In this document: piece after piece, positions 26,156 through 34,647 of the stretch
Numbering within the stretch: position 1 is the first letter of the stretch
How the letters are laid out: each line of letters begins with the position of its first letter
Source of the DNA: an uncultured bacterium
GTDB lineage: Bacteria; Bacillota; Clostridia; Lachnospirales; Lachnospiraceae
Assembly (NCBI GenBank): GCA_947647735.1
Contig: CANSLJ010000009.1
Location: forward strand, 59,791-123,790
Length of the DNA stretch: 64,000 bases
Reading direction: 5' to 3'
The notes under the pieces: model-generated
The model's input: the letters and a program-made list of their open reading frames with translations, nothing else
Told to the model about the DNA's origin: nothing
Database searches by the model: none
Translations under genes and position numbers: made by a program

Positions 26156-27309
26156 AAAACACCCCCCAGCCGACTTGCAACTTCAAAAAATGTTTTTCCT
26201 GTCGTATTTGTCAGTCTATATGCCTCCGCATAAGAAGTTTTTCCATGATTAACGCTTTCACATAGCGCACGGACAAATGTAGCGTCCAATCTGCTTTGTG
26301 CTGTATTGTAATAATTTCCCCCGGAACCTTTCTCCTGTTTCCATTTTGTAAAAGCTTCTATTGATTCCTGCACAATTTTCTCATATTGCTTTTTACTGAT
26401 TTTTTTATGACAAAATGCTTTTCTTGCAATTACATTTTCGCTGCACAAAAAATTCTTTGCCAGTTCTTTTATTTTTTCACGGCTATCTTCTTTACCTTCA
26501 ACCCACATCTTCAAAAAAATACTATCCGGAACCATCAATTCTCCGGCAACCGCATTACAGATCACCTCCATTGTATTTACAGCATTATCCGAATTTCTAC
26601 GATCATTATAAAAATCATCTCTGCCAAGCCATATATGAACAGCTTCATGATATAAGGAAAATAATCTTCCACCCCAGGAATCCGCCCCGTTAATAAAAAT
26701 AAGTGGTGCATAATCATTTATCATAGCAAAAGCCCTGAATTCTTCCAGATCAAGTGCCCGGTGGGTATTTTTTGCCACAACACCATTCATCATTACGATA
26801 ATCCCGCATTCACCCAAAAGGTTTCTTACCTTGTGAAATGCGTCCTGTATGCTGCTGCATTCTTTATACCATTCATTTCCAATACCCAGATCTTCTCGGA
26901 TCTTTTCAGCAATTACATCTCTCCCCGCTGTATTTTCAATACAACCAACATAAGGATTGGGTTCATAACCCGACTCCTTTCTATAACTGCTCATCCATTG
27001 CTGTATAGATTCCATCTCGCGAATCGTATCAATCAAATCACGGCTTGGCTCAGCCGATTGAATACTGTTTATTGTTCTATATTCCAGTAAGCTGATTTTT
27101 TCTTCCGGAGGTGTCTGTAAAAAGAAATAGCCTAAAGGAATATTGGAAATCTTACTAAAATTTTCAATTTGGCTAAAAGTAGGATTCTTTGTGCCCGCAA
27201 GCCATTGTTCAATATTTTTCATTAATTTACTGCTCAGCCTTTCTTTCTTTGTCTGACTGAGCGCCCAACTTATAATCGCTGGTTGTACTTTCACACTTAC
27301 CGTCGGCAT
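26149..27309 (-). CDS. Xre helix-turn-helix plus ImmA/IrrE metallopeptidase, probable antitoxin
   Basis: Protein of 386 residues with an Xre-like N-terminal domain (about 10-65; SSKLMKNIEQWLAGTKNPTFSQIENFSKISNIPLGYFF) and an ImmA/IrrE zinc-peptidase domain. The zinc motif is HEAVH at 221-225, with the downstream Glu probably in NAVAGELMVP. In the well-known paired arrangement the Xre part represses the operon and the partner is a DUF4411 toxin. An ATG preceded by GGAGGA is used. The C-terminal 80 residues (after AFTKWKQEKGSGGNYYNT) look like a separate helical tail. The pair sits between an exporter operon and a two-component system. Confidence 0.88.
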   Translation of the reverse strand: MPTVSVKVQPAIISWALSQTKKERLSSKLMKNIEQWLAGTKNPTFSQIENFSKISNIPLGYFFLQTPPEEKISLLEYRTINSIQSAEPSRDLIDTIREMESIQQWMSSYRKESGYEPNPYVGCIENTAGRDVIAEKIREDLGIGNEWYKECSSIQDAFHKVRNLLGECGIIVMMNGVVAKNTHRALDLEEFRAFAMINDYAPLIFINGADSWGGRLFSLYHEAVHIWLGRDDFYNDRRNSDNAVNTMEVICNAVAGELMVPDSIFLKMWVEGKEDSREKIKELAKNFLCSENVIARKAFCHKKISKKQYEKIVQESIEAFTKWKQEKGSGGNYYNTAQSRLDATFVRALCESVNHGKTSYAEAYRLTNTTGKTFFEVASRLGGVLW

Positions 27310-27342
27310 ATCTGTGTCCTCCTTTCAGCTATTATTATATAT

Positions 27343-27384
27343 ATTATATCAAATCTGCTACAATTTGCACTACATTTTTACAAA
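27343..27384 (-). promoter_or_regulatory. Promoter region of the Xre/DUF4411 pair with short direct repeats
   Basis: Minus-strand -10 TATAAT at 27343-27348; no good -35. Just upstream the 9-mers TGTAGTGCA and TGTAGCAGA occur as direct repeats 12 bases apart, over the expected -35, which could be an autoregulatory site for the Xre protein. Confidence 0.35.
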
Positions 27385-27427
27385 ACTTACACAAATATTC
27401 TGGAAAAATAAACTGTCTGTCCGCAGC

Positions 27428-28537
27428 TCACATCTCATTCATATACAACATCACTTCCGCCGCAAACACCCCGTCTGCATACCGAAACTCAATATTCCCG
27501 TTCTGTCTCTCCACCATACGCCTCACATTCTGCAGCCCGATGCCATGCTCCCCCGCATTCTCCTTTGTCGATAAAAAACCATGCCCTTTCTTTTTCGGCA
27601 TCTCCTCACAACTGTTGGCAATATGGATTAAAAACACACCCCTGTCAGCTTTCAGCACCAGCTTCAGCCATTTCCTGTCACTCCCCTGTGCCGCCTCGAT
27701 CGCATTATCCAGAAGGTTTCCCAGGATCACATTGATATCAAAAGATTTCGGCATCCACTCCATCGGCACATGGATATCACTCTCAACAGCCGATAAAACC
27801 AGTTCCGCCTTCCGCAGCTTATAATTTAAAAGACTGTCGATCTCCTTATTCCCGCATTTCACATACTCCGCAGGATTTTGCAGCTCCTCCTGCATATCCT
27901 CCAGATAATGCAATGCATCTTCATAATTCCCCTGACGCAGTTCCGCCTCCAGATGCAGCATATGATTTTTCATATCATGCCGCAGCGCCCGAAGCCGGCT
28001 CTGGGACTCCTCAATCACCTCAAGCTGATTCCGGTAGAGATCTGTCTGCCGCCTGTAAATATCCCGCTGTCTGATATGGGTATCGTTCTTCACGAGAATA
28101 TGATACAGATAAAACACGCTTAAATCTGCCGCAAGAATGCACCCGCAGCAGAGAGCCGAAAAAAAATACGGCTCTAAATCCCCCAAAAACAGACAGATCA
28201 TCGCAAGCAGCCCTGTCACCGGTATAACCATCAAAAGCATTGTTTTCTTTCCATCTGCTTTTTCTTCCTCCACATCCACTGTCCCTGTTCTTATGATCAT
28301 CACATAAGAAAACAAAAACAACAGCACTCCTGCTGTCATTTCCCGCAGATAAAATGTCCGCCCGCAGGCAAAATAGGGAATCAGATAACATGCCGTCTCC
28401 ACGCTGCAGAGCGTTATGATCAGCCAGATCCTTCTCCCGGCAAACGCCTCAACCAGCTTTTTCAATAAGGCGATATTCAGAAAAACGACTATCCCGGCAG
28501 CGGCCGCCCCATATATATTTATATTATATCCCCACAT
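27428..28537 (-). CDS. GHKL-domain sensor histidine kinase, AgrC-like
   Basis: Sensor kinase of 369 residues with about six N-terminal membrane segments (residues 8-150), then a coiled coil (RRQTDLYRNQLEVIEESQSRL) and the AgrC-type phosphoacceptor motif with H187 in LRALRHDMKNHMLHLE. The ATPase domain has N-box NVILGNLLDNAIEAA and HGIGLQNVRRMVERQNGNIEF. The polytopic sensor type usually detects peptides or membrane-active antimicrobials. It overlaps the LytTR regulator gene by 14 bases. No AgrD-like peptide gene was seen nearby. The exporter operon further downstream is a possible target. Confidence 0.92.
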   Translation of the reverse strand: MWGYNINIYGAAAAGIVVFLNIALLKKLVEAFAGRRIWLIITLCSVETACYLIPYFACGRTFYLREMTAGVLLFLFSYVMIIRTGTVDVEEEKADGKKTMLLMVIPVTGLLAMICLFLGDLEPYFFSALCCGCILAADLSVFYLYHILVKNDTHIRQRDIYRRQTDLYRNQLEVIEESQSRLRALRHDMKNHMLHLEAELRQGNYEDALHYLEDMQEELQNPAEYVKCGNKEIDSLLNYKLRKAELVLSAVESDIHVPMEWMPKSFDINVILGNLLDNAIEAAQGSDRKWLKLVLKADRGVFLIHIANSCEEMPKKKGHGFLSTKENAGEHGIGLQNVRRMVERQNGNIEFRYADGVFAAEVMLYMNEM

Positions 28538-29315
28538 GCAGTCTCTCTTTCTCCAGTTCCTTTATCCTGCTCCTCACGGCTTTCCGGTAAGGCCTGCTGA
28601 TGCTCAGAAGGCTTCCGTCCTGCATTTTCACAGTCTCATAGGTATACTCGGCAGCATAATCGCTGTTTATGATATAAGATTGATGGATCATCATAAAACC
28701 CGCCGGAAGCTTTTCTAAAACCCCTTTTAATTTCCCATAGAATTCATGCATGCCGATCCGTTCAGCAGTTATGCTGTCCTGTGCGCTTCCTTCTACATAA
28801 CGGCTTTCTTCTTTTACCTTCTCCTTTGTTACTATACTTATCTTCTTATCATTACTCATAAAGTACAAAATATCCCTGCACGGAATCTGATAAAACACAC
28901 CGCCCTTCTGATACTCAAACAGCGCCCTTCCCTGTGCCCGCTGTTTCATACTCCGCTCCAATACCTCTCTGATCTGCTCCTTCGAAACCGGCTTGATCAG
29001 AAAATCCAGCGGCTGCAACCGGAAAAGCTGCATGGCGTACTCCTGTTTGGAAGAAACATAGACAATATGCGTCGTATAATCATCTCCCCTCCGGATAAAT
29101 TTCCCCACGTCGATCCCGCTTTTTTCATATAACTCAATATCCAGAAACAAAATATCCGGGCACGGCATCTTTTCCAAATCCCGCATGATGCTCTCACCGG
29201 AATACCACACTTCTGTCTCTATTTTCTGATGCAGTTTCTCCGCCAGATCAGAAATGACCTCCTCCAGTCCGGCACAGAAAATCTTGTCGTCATCGCAAAT
29301 GCCTACATGATACAT
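28524..29315 (-). CDS. LytTR-type response regulator, AgrA-like
   Basis: Response regulator of 263 residues. The receiver has D8/D9/D10 acidic residues, phosphoacceptor D59 in DILFLDIELYEKSG and K in FLIKPVSKEQ. The LytTR DNA-binding domain (about 150-255) contains ILYFMSNDKKISIVT, FYGKLKGVLEKLPAGFMMIHQSYIIN and ISRPYRKAVRSRIKE. It is the first gene of the pair with the GHKL kinase. A broken sigma-factor gene lies 90 bases upstream. Confidence 0.93.
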   Translation of the reverse strand: MYHVGICDDDKIFCAGLEEVISDLAEKLHQKIETEVWYSGESIMRDLEKMPCPDILFLDIELYEKSGIDVGKFIRRGDDYTTHIVYVSSKQEYAMQLFRLQPLDFLIKPVSKEQIREVLERSMKQRAQGRALFEYQKGGVFYQIPCRDILYFMSNDKKISIVTKEKVKEESRYVEGSAQDSITAERIGMHEFYGKLKGVLEKLPAGFMMIHQSYIINSDYAAEYTYETVKMQDGSLLSISRPYRKAVRSRIKELEKERLHVGI

Positions 29316-29405
29316 TTTTATTTTCCTTTGTCTTATACTTTTTATGATCCTTCAAAGTATCAGCCACTCTGACTGTCCGCCTTTTGTTACAGGCAGCCTT
29401 CAAAC

Positions 29406-29663
29406 TTATTCATGAAAAAAACTGCTTCCTGAAATCTTACTCATCCAGCATCCGCTTCCTATACGCATTACCCGCCTCTGCATCAAACCCGGCAGGCCGA
29501 TACGCAGATCAGAATCCCCTTTAAATGTATCAATAGATCTTATGGCCCGGCAGATTGTCTCCTGTGTCAGTTCCTCCGCCAGATATTCATCTCTGGAAAG
29601 CCCTCTCGGGAAACGCATCACATCTTCATAGTATTCTTCAAATAAAATATCTGATTTATCCAC
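29406..29663 (-). pseudogene. Truncated ECF sigma factor gene
   Basis: Region 2 of a sigma-70 family (ECF-type) factor is clear: VDKSDILFEEYYEDVMRF then GLSRDEYLAEELTQETICRAIRSIDTFKGDSDLR. At the point where intact relatives continue with WLxxIARN the frame becomes unrelated (IGLPGLMQRRVMRIG) and stops, so region 4 is missing. A neighbouring frame after the break reads AYRPAGFDAEAGNAYRKRMLDE and then a stop, which looks like the 3' end of another lost gene. I read this as a deletion scar. The start is a GTG at 29663 with an AGGA-like site. It is probably not functional. Confidence 0.75.
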
Positions 29664-29782
29664 CTTGTTTCCTTCTTTCCTATAAGACTCTCCAAAACCC
29701 AAAATATCAAATAATTCTATAAAATTATATCACAAATTGTTGCAGTAAGCATTTGCTTTAATATCTCTCCACAAATAAAAAA

Positions 29783-29837
29783 TGGTAAAATTCCTTTTCA
29801 CTTTTAAGAAATTCTTTAAAGAAAAGAAATTTTACCA
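29783..29837 (-). terminator. Terminator closing the large sugar operon
   Basis: Outer arms TGGTAAAATT (29783-29792) and AATTTTACCA (29828-29837) extend inward, past one mismatch, to about 17 bp in total. On the minus strand the stem is followed by a T-rich run (six T, then ATTTG). It lies 16 bases after the acetyltransferase stop and marks the end of the transcript. Confidence 0.75.
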
Positions 29838-29853
29838 CCATATAAATACTATC

Positions 29854-30480
29854 TTAAATTGTAAACCCCGGGAAACCATGTTTATATTTTTCATCATCTG
29901 TTGAATCCAACTTTCTGATCACTCTGCATGGATTTCCCGCTGCCAGCACCCCCGCCGGAATGTCTTTTACAACAACACTTCCGGCAGCAATTACAGAATT
30001 ATCTCCAATGGAAATACCTCCTACGATTGCAGTTCCAGCACCGATCCATACATTATTCCCAATTTTCACAGGCCATGTATATTCAATTCCTGCTATTCTG
30101 TCCTCCGGGTCAAACGGATGTCCTGCCGCATATATTCCACAATTTGGAGCAAACCTGACGTCATCACCAATTATAATTTTATTTGGAGCAAGAATAATAA
30201 AATTATAATTAGAGAAAAAATTGTTCCCAACCGTGACGTTTTTCCAAAAGTCACAGTAAAAAGGCTGCTCGATCCGAAAGCCCTCCCCTATACTCCCTAT
30301 CTCCTTTTTGATAAATTCTTCTCTCTTTTTTTGTTCTAATGGTGATAATAAATTGTACTGATAGGAGAGTCCTTGAGAACGAATTCTCTCTTTATCTATT
30401 TCTTTATCCTGCGCGTCATAAAACATTCCTGCCAACGCTTTCTCTTCTTCTGTCATATCCTGTTCCCTTTCTCTGATCAT
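29854..30480 (-). CDS. Sugar O-acetyltransferase, maltose/galactoside acetyltransferase type
   Basis: Left-handed beta-helix acetyltransferase of 208 residues. It has the Mac domain (EEEKALAGMFYDAQDKEIDKERIRSQGLSYQYN) and hexapeptide repeats from about 75 to 190 (PFYCDFWKNVTVGNNFFSNYNF through VWIGAGTAIVGGISIGDNSVIAAGSVV), with catalytic His in the loop IYAAGHPFDPEDR. It transfers acetyl from acetyl-CoA to sugar hydroxyls. The first ATG at 30480 overlaps the flavin reductase stop by 4 bases; an ATG at 30456 is an alternative. It ends the operon and may detoxify a surplus non-metabolisable sugar, as proposed for LacA. Confidence 0.93.
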   Translation of the reverse strand: MIREREQDMTEEEKALAGMFYDAQDKEIDKERIRSQGLSYQYNLLSPLEQKKREEFIKKEIGSIGEGFRIEQPFYCDFWKNVTVGNNFFSNYNFIILAPNKIIIGDDVRFAPNCGIYAAGHPFDPEDRIAGIEYTWPVKIGNNVWIGAGTAIVGGISIGDNSVIAAGSVVVKDIPAGVLAAGNPCRVIRKLDSTDDEKYKHGFPGFTI

Positions 30481-30986
30481 CTGCTTTCCTGCACATTTGT
30501 AATCGTGTCAAGATATCGGTAACCCTCCCACGCAAACAATTGCTCTCCGGTATTACCCGAATGAATTTTCACGATCTCTGCAATATACAACCAATGATCC
30601 GACGCTTCCATACTGGAAACCACTTTACACTCAAGTGCTATTTTATATCTGTCGATCAGTTTTGTACCAATTACATCTGCATCCTGTAATAAAAATCCAA
30701 ATTCTTTTACTTTATCTGTATTTCTCCCCGAACACCGGCCGCACTTCATTGCCATTTCCTGATATTCGTTTCCGATAAGATGGAACCCAAATTCTCCTGT
30801 TTCATCAATCAGCTCATGAGTATATCCCTTTTTGCTTAGGCAGATCGCCATCATCGGCGGTTTGTTTGACACAAACGTCCACCAGGATAATGCCATAATA
30901 TTACTTTTTTCTCCTGTTCCCGATGTAATCAGGGCAAAAGGATTGGGGGAAGTCATCTTCTGAACTTCATTAATTGAAATTTCCAT
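30477..30986 (-). CDS. Flavin reductase-like FMN-binding protein
   Basis: Split-barrel flavin reductase-like protein of 169 residues. The opening MEISINEVQKMTSPNPFALITSGTGEKSNIMALSWW and the following NKPPMMAICLSKKGYTHELIDETGEFGFHLIG are typical of the family that binds FMN on a dimer. Members reduce flavins with NAD(P)H or are small flavoproteins of unknown role. The gene is separated from the creatininase-like gene by 80 bp but overlaps the acetyltransferase start, so it may belong to the sugar operon. What oxidation or reduction it serves is not evident. Confidence 0.87.
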   Translation of the reverse strand: MEISINEVQKMTSPNPFALITSGTGEKSNIMALSWWTFVSNKPPMMAICLSKKGYTHELIDETGEFGFHLIGNEYQEMAMKCGRCSGRNTDKVKEFGFLLQDADVIGTKLIDRYKIALECKVVSSMEASDHWLYIAEIVKIHSGNTGEQLFAWEGYRYLDTITNVQESR

Positions 30987-31066
30987 ATTCTTTCCTCTTT
31001 CTAACTAAAATGATTCAAAACTGTTTTTTCATATGATAATAAAACATCTTTATCCTATTCCGGATA

Positions 31067-31804
31067 TCATTGAATTTCTTTATCCAGATATTCCAACGTA
31101 CAGCGGACAATTTCATCACCAAATTCTTTACTGGCTTCGTTTGCGCTTTGAGCATACCACTCTGTATTATCTTTTCTGCGGTCCATATCTACCCTTTCAG
31201 GATACAGACTTAACATCATACTCGTCTCTACCTTTCCGGCATGATCGAATCCGCAGACCTTCTCCTGCACTTCTGCGCCCAGAAGAGGAATAACTTTAAT
31301 ATAAGAAAATGGATCATCACCTGTTTTGCAGTTCTCATAATAGTCTGCATAGGAATCTTTTCCCCACCAGCCTAAGCCCTGTGTATCTTCCAGATATTCC
31401 ATAATTACTTTTTTGGCTGCCTTATGACATGCAAGCGTCATAGGCATCAATCCCGCATTTTCTGTCTGATGATGCGGGATGCAATAAATATTCTTGACTC
31501 CCCCATAAACCAGAGATTTTAAAATACAATAAATATACTGCTCATATGCATCTACATCTACATGAATCGTCCCACTTTCCGGTCCGGCTACCGCATAGCT
31601 TGCCACACCATACCAGATAGGAGGACAGACAACAATCTCTTTACGTTTTTCCAATTCTTTTAAAACACCTGTAATAACAAATGTATCTGTTCCTGAACTT
31701 AAATGTCTTGTATGATATTCAATCGTTCCGATCGGAATCACAAACGGAACCCTTCTTTCTCTCGCGTCTTTAATCTCTTCAAAAAATATATCCAGTAACT
31801 GCAT
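31067..31804 (-). CDS. Creatininase-family (creatinine amidohydrolase fold) protein
   Basis: Protein of 245 residues in PF02633. The metal motif is PIGTIEYHTRHLSSGTD, giving E29, H31 and D40 with the same spacing as E34/H36/D45 of creatininase. HHQTEN (111-116) takes the place of the usual GHGGN/GHYEN motif and HAGKVETS (188-195) that of HAGExETS. These changes make true creatinine hydrolysis unlikely. Other members act in riboflavin and mycofactocin pathways and on amides or lactams. It lies among sugar kinases and a mutarotase, so a sugar-lactone or related small cyclic substrate is possible, which is inference only. Confidence 0.85.
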   Translation of the reverse strand: MQLLDIFFEEIKDARERRVPFVIPIGTIEYHTRHLSSGTDTFVITGVLKELEKRKEIVVCPPIWYGVASYAVAGPESGTIHVDVDAYEQYIYCILKSLVYGGVKNIYCIPHHQTENAGLMPMTLACHKAAKKVIMEYLEDTQGLGWWGKDSYADYYENCKTGDDPFSYIKVIPLLGAEVQEKVCGFDHAGKVETSMMLSLYPERVDMDRRKDNTEWYAQSANEASKEFGDEIVRCTLEYLDKEIQ

Positions 31805-31822
31805 CAGGCTACCTCCTTTATT

Positions 31823-32158
31823 CTAATTTACATAAAAAATCTGCTTCATATCATGATAATATGGGCTTTTCTGATCAAAAGCATACTCCTCAAAGCACGG
31901 ATGCGTATGCCCCCACCACTGTTGAGTGACCGGATCCTCTTCCATCCTTTTCATATCTGCCGCATAATCATCTCCTGTATACTCATAATAAGAAAAAACC
32001 ATTCTGCCATGAAGGAAAATCGAATAATTTGTCAGATTGCATTCCTGTATCATTTTCACCACATCCGGCCAAGGATCCGCATGCAGCCCAACATATTCCT
32101 CTACCATATTCGCTTTCAACATTCCCACCTGCCCAAAATATTTAATTTTTTGGCCCAT
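31823..32158 (-). CDS. RhaM-like sugar mutarotase
   Basis: Protein of 111 residues in the L-rhamnose mutarotase family (PF05336), which interconverts alpha and beta anomers. The catalytic pair Y22 and H26 in EEYVGLHADPWPDV has the spacing of Y18 and H22 in the E. coli enzyme, and RMEEDPVTQQWWGHTHPCFE carries the conserved Trp pair. It overlaps the 3' end of the PfkB kinase gene by 17 bases and is 18 bases before the creatininase-like gene. Substrate might be a 6-deoxy or other pyranose. No rhamnose isomerase or kinase is present. Confidence 0.92.
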   Translation of the reverse strand: MGQKIKYFGQVGMLKANMVEEYVGLHADPWPDVVKMIQECNLTNYSIFLHGRMVFSYYEYTGDDYAADMKRMEEDPVTQQWWGHTHPCFEEYAFDQKSPYYHDMKQIFYVN

Positions 32159-33101
32159 TCCTTTTCCCTTCCTTTACTAAATCTTCTATTTGCTCCCATT
32201 GCGGCATTGCGGCAACACCTGTTCTTCCTGTTGCACAGATTGCCGCTGCCGCATTTGCATATGTTATCATTTTCTTCAAATCCCAATCAGAATGATAGAT
32301 CATAAGATAGTGCATCGTTCCCAAAAAAGAATCCCCACATCCAGTTGTATCAACTGCTTTTACAGAAAACGCCTTTTCAAACCCGCTGGTATACTTATCT
32401 CCGTACCAGGCTCCCTTGTCTCCTTCTGTGATAAATACATAGGAGATTCCCTTGTTTAAGAATTTCTCTAATGCATCTGACGGATGGATCGTCTCCGAAT
32501 CTAAGATCAGTTGCATCTCCTCCCTTGATATCTTTAAAATGTCACAATATTGCAGGCATTCCATGATTATTCTTCTGGCTTCCTCCGGAGAATTCCATAG
32601 ATTTTCTCTGTAATTGGGATCAAATGATAATCTGATCCCATGCTCCTTTACCATTCTGAGCATCTTTCGTATTGTTGATGCACATGGCTCATCCGTAAAA
32701 CTTAATGTCCCATAATGAAAAATTTTCGTCTCCAGCCAATGATCATTCGGGATTTTCTCAAACTCAAGCCTTGTATCTGCCCCCGGATTGCGGAAAAACG
32801 CAAACTTTCGTTCCCCATCCGCGCTGTTTGCGACAAAATCTATAGTCGTAAATTCCGGCACTTTTATCACATTCTCCACATCAATTTGCAGCAATTTTAA
32901 CTGTTCTATCAAAAATTCTCCAAAAAAATCATCACCGATACTTCCAACAAATGCACAATTTCCACCCAGTTTTGCATTTGCTGCCAAACAATTTGCCGGC
33001 GCTCCACCCGGATTCATTTCAAAACCCGGATTTCCCATCGGACCTTGACAGGACGGAGAAAAATCAATTAATACTTCACCCATTCCAACAACATCATACA
33101 T
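32142..33101 (-). CDS. PfkB family carbohydrate kinase
   Basis: Ribokinase-fold kinase of 319 residues that phosphorylates a sugar or sugar phosphate with ATP. Signature 1 appears as NPGGAPANCLAANAKLGGNCAFVGSIGDDFFG; the anion-hole/catalytic motif is DTTGCGDSFLG with catalytic Asp before SF (family DTxGAGD, here Ala replaced by Cys). The lid phrase FAFFRNPGADTRL matches fructokinase/KDG-kinase-type proteins. It overlaps the FGGY kinase gene by 8 bases. Two kinases plus a class II aldolase suggest formation and cleavage of a sugar bisphosphate. Confidence 0.93.
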   Translation of the reverse strand: MYDVVGMGEVLIDFSPSCQGPMGNPGFEMNPGGAPANCLAANAKLGGNCAFVGSIGDDFFGEFLIEQLKLLQIDVENVIKVPEFTTIDFVANSADGERKFAFFRNPGADTRLEFEKIPNDHWLETKIFHYGTLSFTDEPCASTIRKMLRMVKEHGIRLSFDPNYRENLWNSPEEARRIIMECLQYCDILKISREEMQLILDSETIHPSDALEKFLNKGISYVFITEGDKGAWYGDKYTSGFEKAFSVKAVDTTGCGDSFLGTMHYLMIYHSDWDLKKMITYANAAAAICATGRTGVAAMPQWEQIEDLVKEGKRNGPKN

Positions 33102-34620
33102 ATTCTCTTTCCTCTCTTTGAATCTTTCTCAATGCGTGAAAGCTATCTTTTAATGAAGGATATAAAGTGCGGTAAATCTGATAATAAGGATCATACCGGT
33201 TCCCTCTTTCTTTAGAAGGTATAAATATCCGTCCCTTTTTTGAGAAAATCTCTGATGCTCTTTCCCAGCCTGCCTTTTCATTTAATGCAACCATTGCCGA
33301 CATTGCTCCTGCAGCACAGCCTGCCTCTTCATTTTTCATCCTCACGATTGTTCTTCCTGTAATATCAGCCTTCAATTGTAACCAGTAATCCGATTTTGCC
33401 CCGCCGCCAACTGCCCTGATCTCCTTTATTTCCGCACCACACCCGCTTTCGATCATTTCCAGATTTTGCCGCAATTCATAAGTAATTCCTTCCAGAATCG
33501 CCTGCAAAATATCTTTCTTCGCTGTATTTGTCTGAAGCCCGATCATCGCTCCCATGGAATCTGCATCTTTATATGGCGGTCCTGATCCTGCAAAATGCGG
33601 CAGTACCAATAATCCTGATGGCTTTGTACTGCATTGATCGATCACAGCATCATATCCTGACGCTTTTATACCGGATTTTTCCATTTCGTCAAAATACCAG
33701 TTAACGATCGCACTTCCGCCAACGTTGGTCGCCGTACAAATATATAAATCCGGATATAGATGGTAATTTGTCGGGTATTGGCTTTTCATAAAATATGGAG
33801 CCAGCAGCGGCTTATCTGTAGAAATACTTAAAGATTCCATCGTCCCCGATCCGACTACTGCCGTCCCGCTTTTTGAAAGCCCTGCACCTGTTGCCGCACA
33901 GGATTGATCGAAACCTCCTGTTGCTACATAAACCGGATATTTAAAGCCAAGCGCCCTGGCTTTTTCAGTCTCGATCTGCCCTGCTATTTTTCCGGATTCC
34001 GCCATCTCAGAAAACCATTCTCTCTGTAAACCGGCTGCAGATATAACATCATCCAGATAACATTTTTTTTCTAAATCAACCAGCATCAGTCTGGCAGCTG
34101 AAGAATAGCTGCAAACAGGTTTCGCAATTCCGATCCTCGCCTGTAAAAAATCTTCCCATGTCATCACATGCCGGATTTTTTGAAAAAAAGCAGGCTCATG
34201 TGTTTTGTACCACATGAGCCTGAAAACACCATACTTTCTATGTATCGGCAATCCTGTTTTTTTAAACAAAGACTCGGCTGAAAATCTGGCCATAAGCTGT
34301 TCCAGTTCCTCCTGTCCTCTGCGGTCACGCGACATTATCACTGGCCCTAAGCTCCTCATTTGTTCATCCAGAATAACGCATTCATCTCCGGAAACACTGA
34401 TAGATACTCCCTCTGCTGTTTCCGTTCCCATGTTTGTATTATTTTCTATAATACATTCCTGTACAAGCTCTGCCGCCAACTCTGGGTCCAATTCCTCCAG
34501 CCCTGAATCATTTTTCTGACATGGGTATTTACGATACGCTCTGTACAGTAAATCTCCACTTTCCGAAAATGTACAGACTTTGCATCCCGTTGTACCAAGA
34601 TCAATTCCCATATAATTCAT
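33094..34620 (-). CDS. FGGY family carbohydrate kinase
   Basis: Kinase of 508 residues of the xylulokinase/gluconokinase type. The N-terminal phosphate loop is GIDLGTTGCKVCTF, the catalytic aspartate is probably in YVATGGFDQSCAATGAG and the ADP motif is VGGGAKSDYWLQLKADITGRTIVRM. MSRDRRGQEELEQL is the sugar-contact region in FGGY domain I. The gene lies between the aldolase and the PfkB kinase. With both, it could phosphorylate a free ketose before a second phosphorylation. The exact sugar cannot be read from sequence. Confidence 0.93.
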   Translation of the reverse strand: MNYMGIDLGTTGCKVCTFSESGDLLYRAYRKYPCQKNDSGLEELDPELAAELVQECIIENNTNMGTETAEGVSISVSGDECVILDEQMRSLGPVIMSRDRRGQEELEQLMARFSAESLFKKTGLPIHRKYGVFRLMWYKTHEPAFFQKIRHVMTWEDFLQARIGIAKPVCSYSSAARLMLVDLEKKCYLDDVISAAGLQREWFSEMAESGKIAGQIETEKARALGFKYPVYVATGGFDQSCAATGAGLSKSGTAVVGSGTMESLSISTDKPLLAPYFMKSQYPTNYHLYPDLYICTATNVGGSAIVNWYFDEMEKSGIKASGYDAVIDQCSTKPSGLLVLPHFAGSGPPYKDADSMGAMIGLQTNTAKKDILQAILEGITYELRQNLEMIESGCGAEIKEIRAVGGGAKSDYWLQLKADITGRTIVRMKNEEAGCAAGAMSAMVALNEKAGWERASEIFSKKGRIFIPSKERGNRYDPYYQIYRTLYPSLKDSFHALRKIQREEREYV

Positions 34621-34647
34621 TGTTTTGCCTTATACACCTTATTATGA

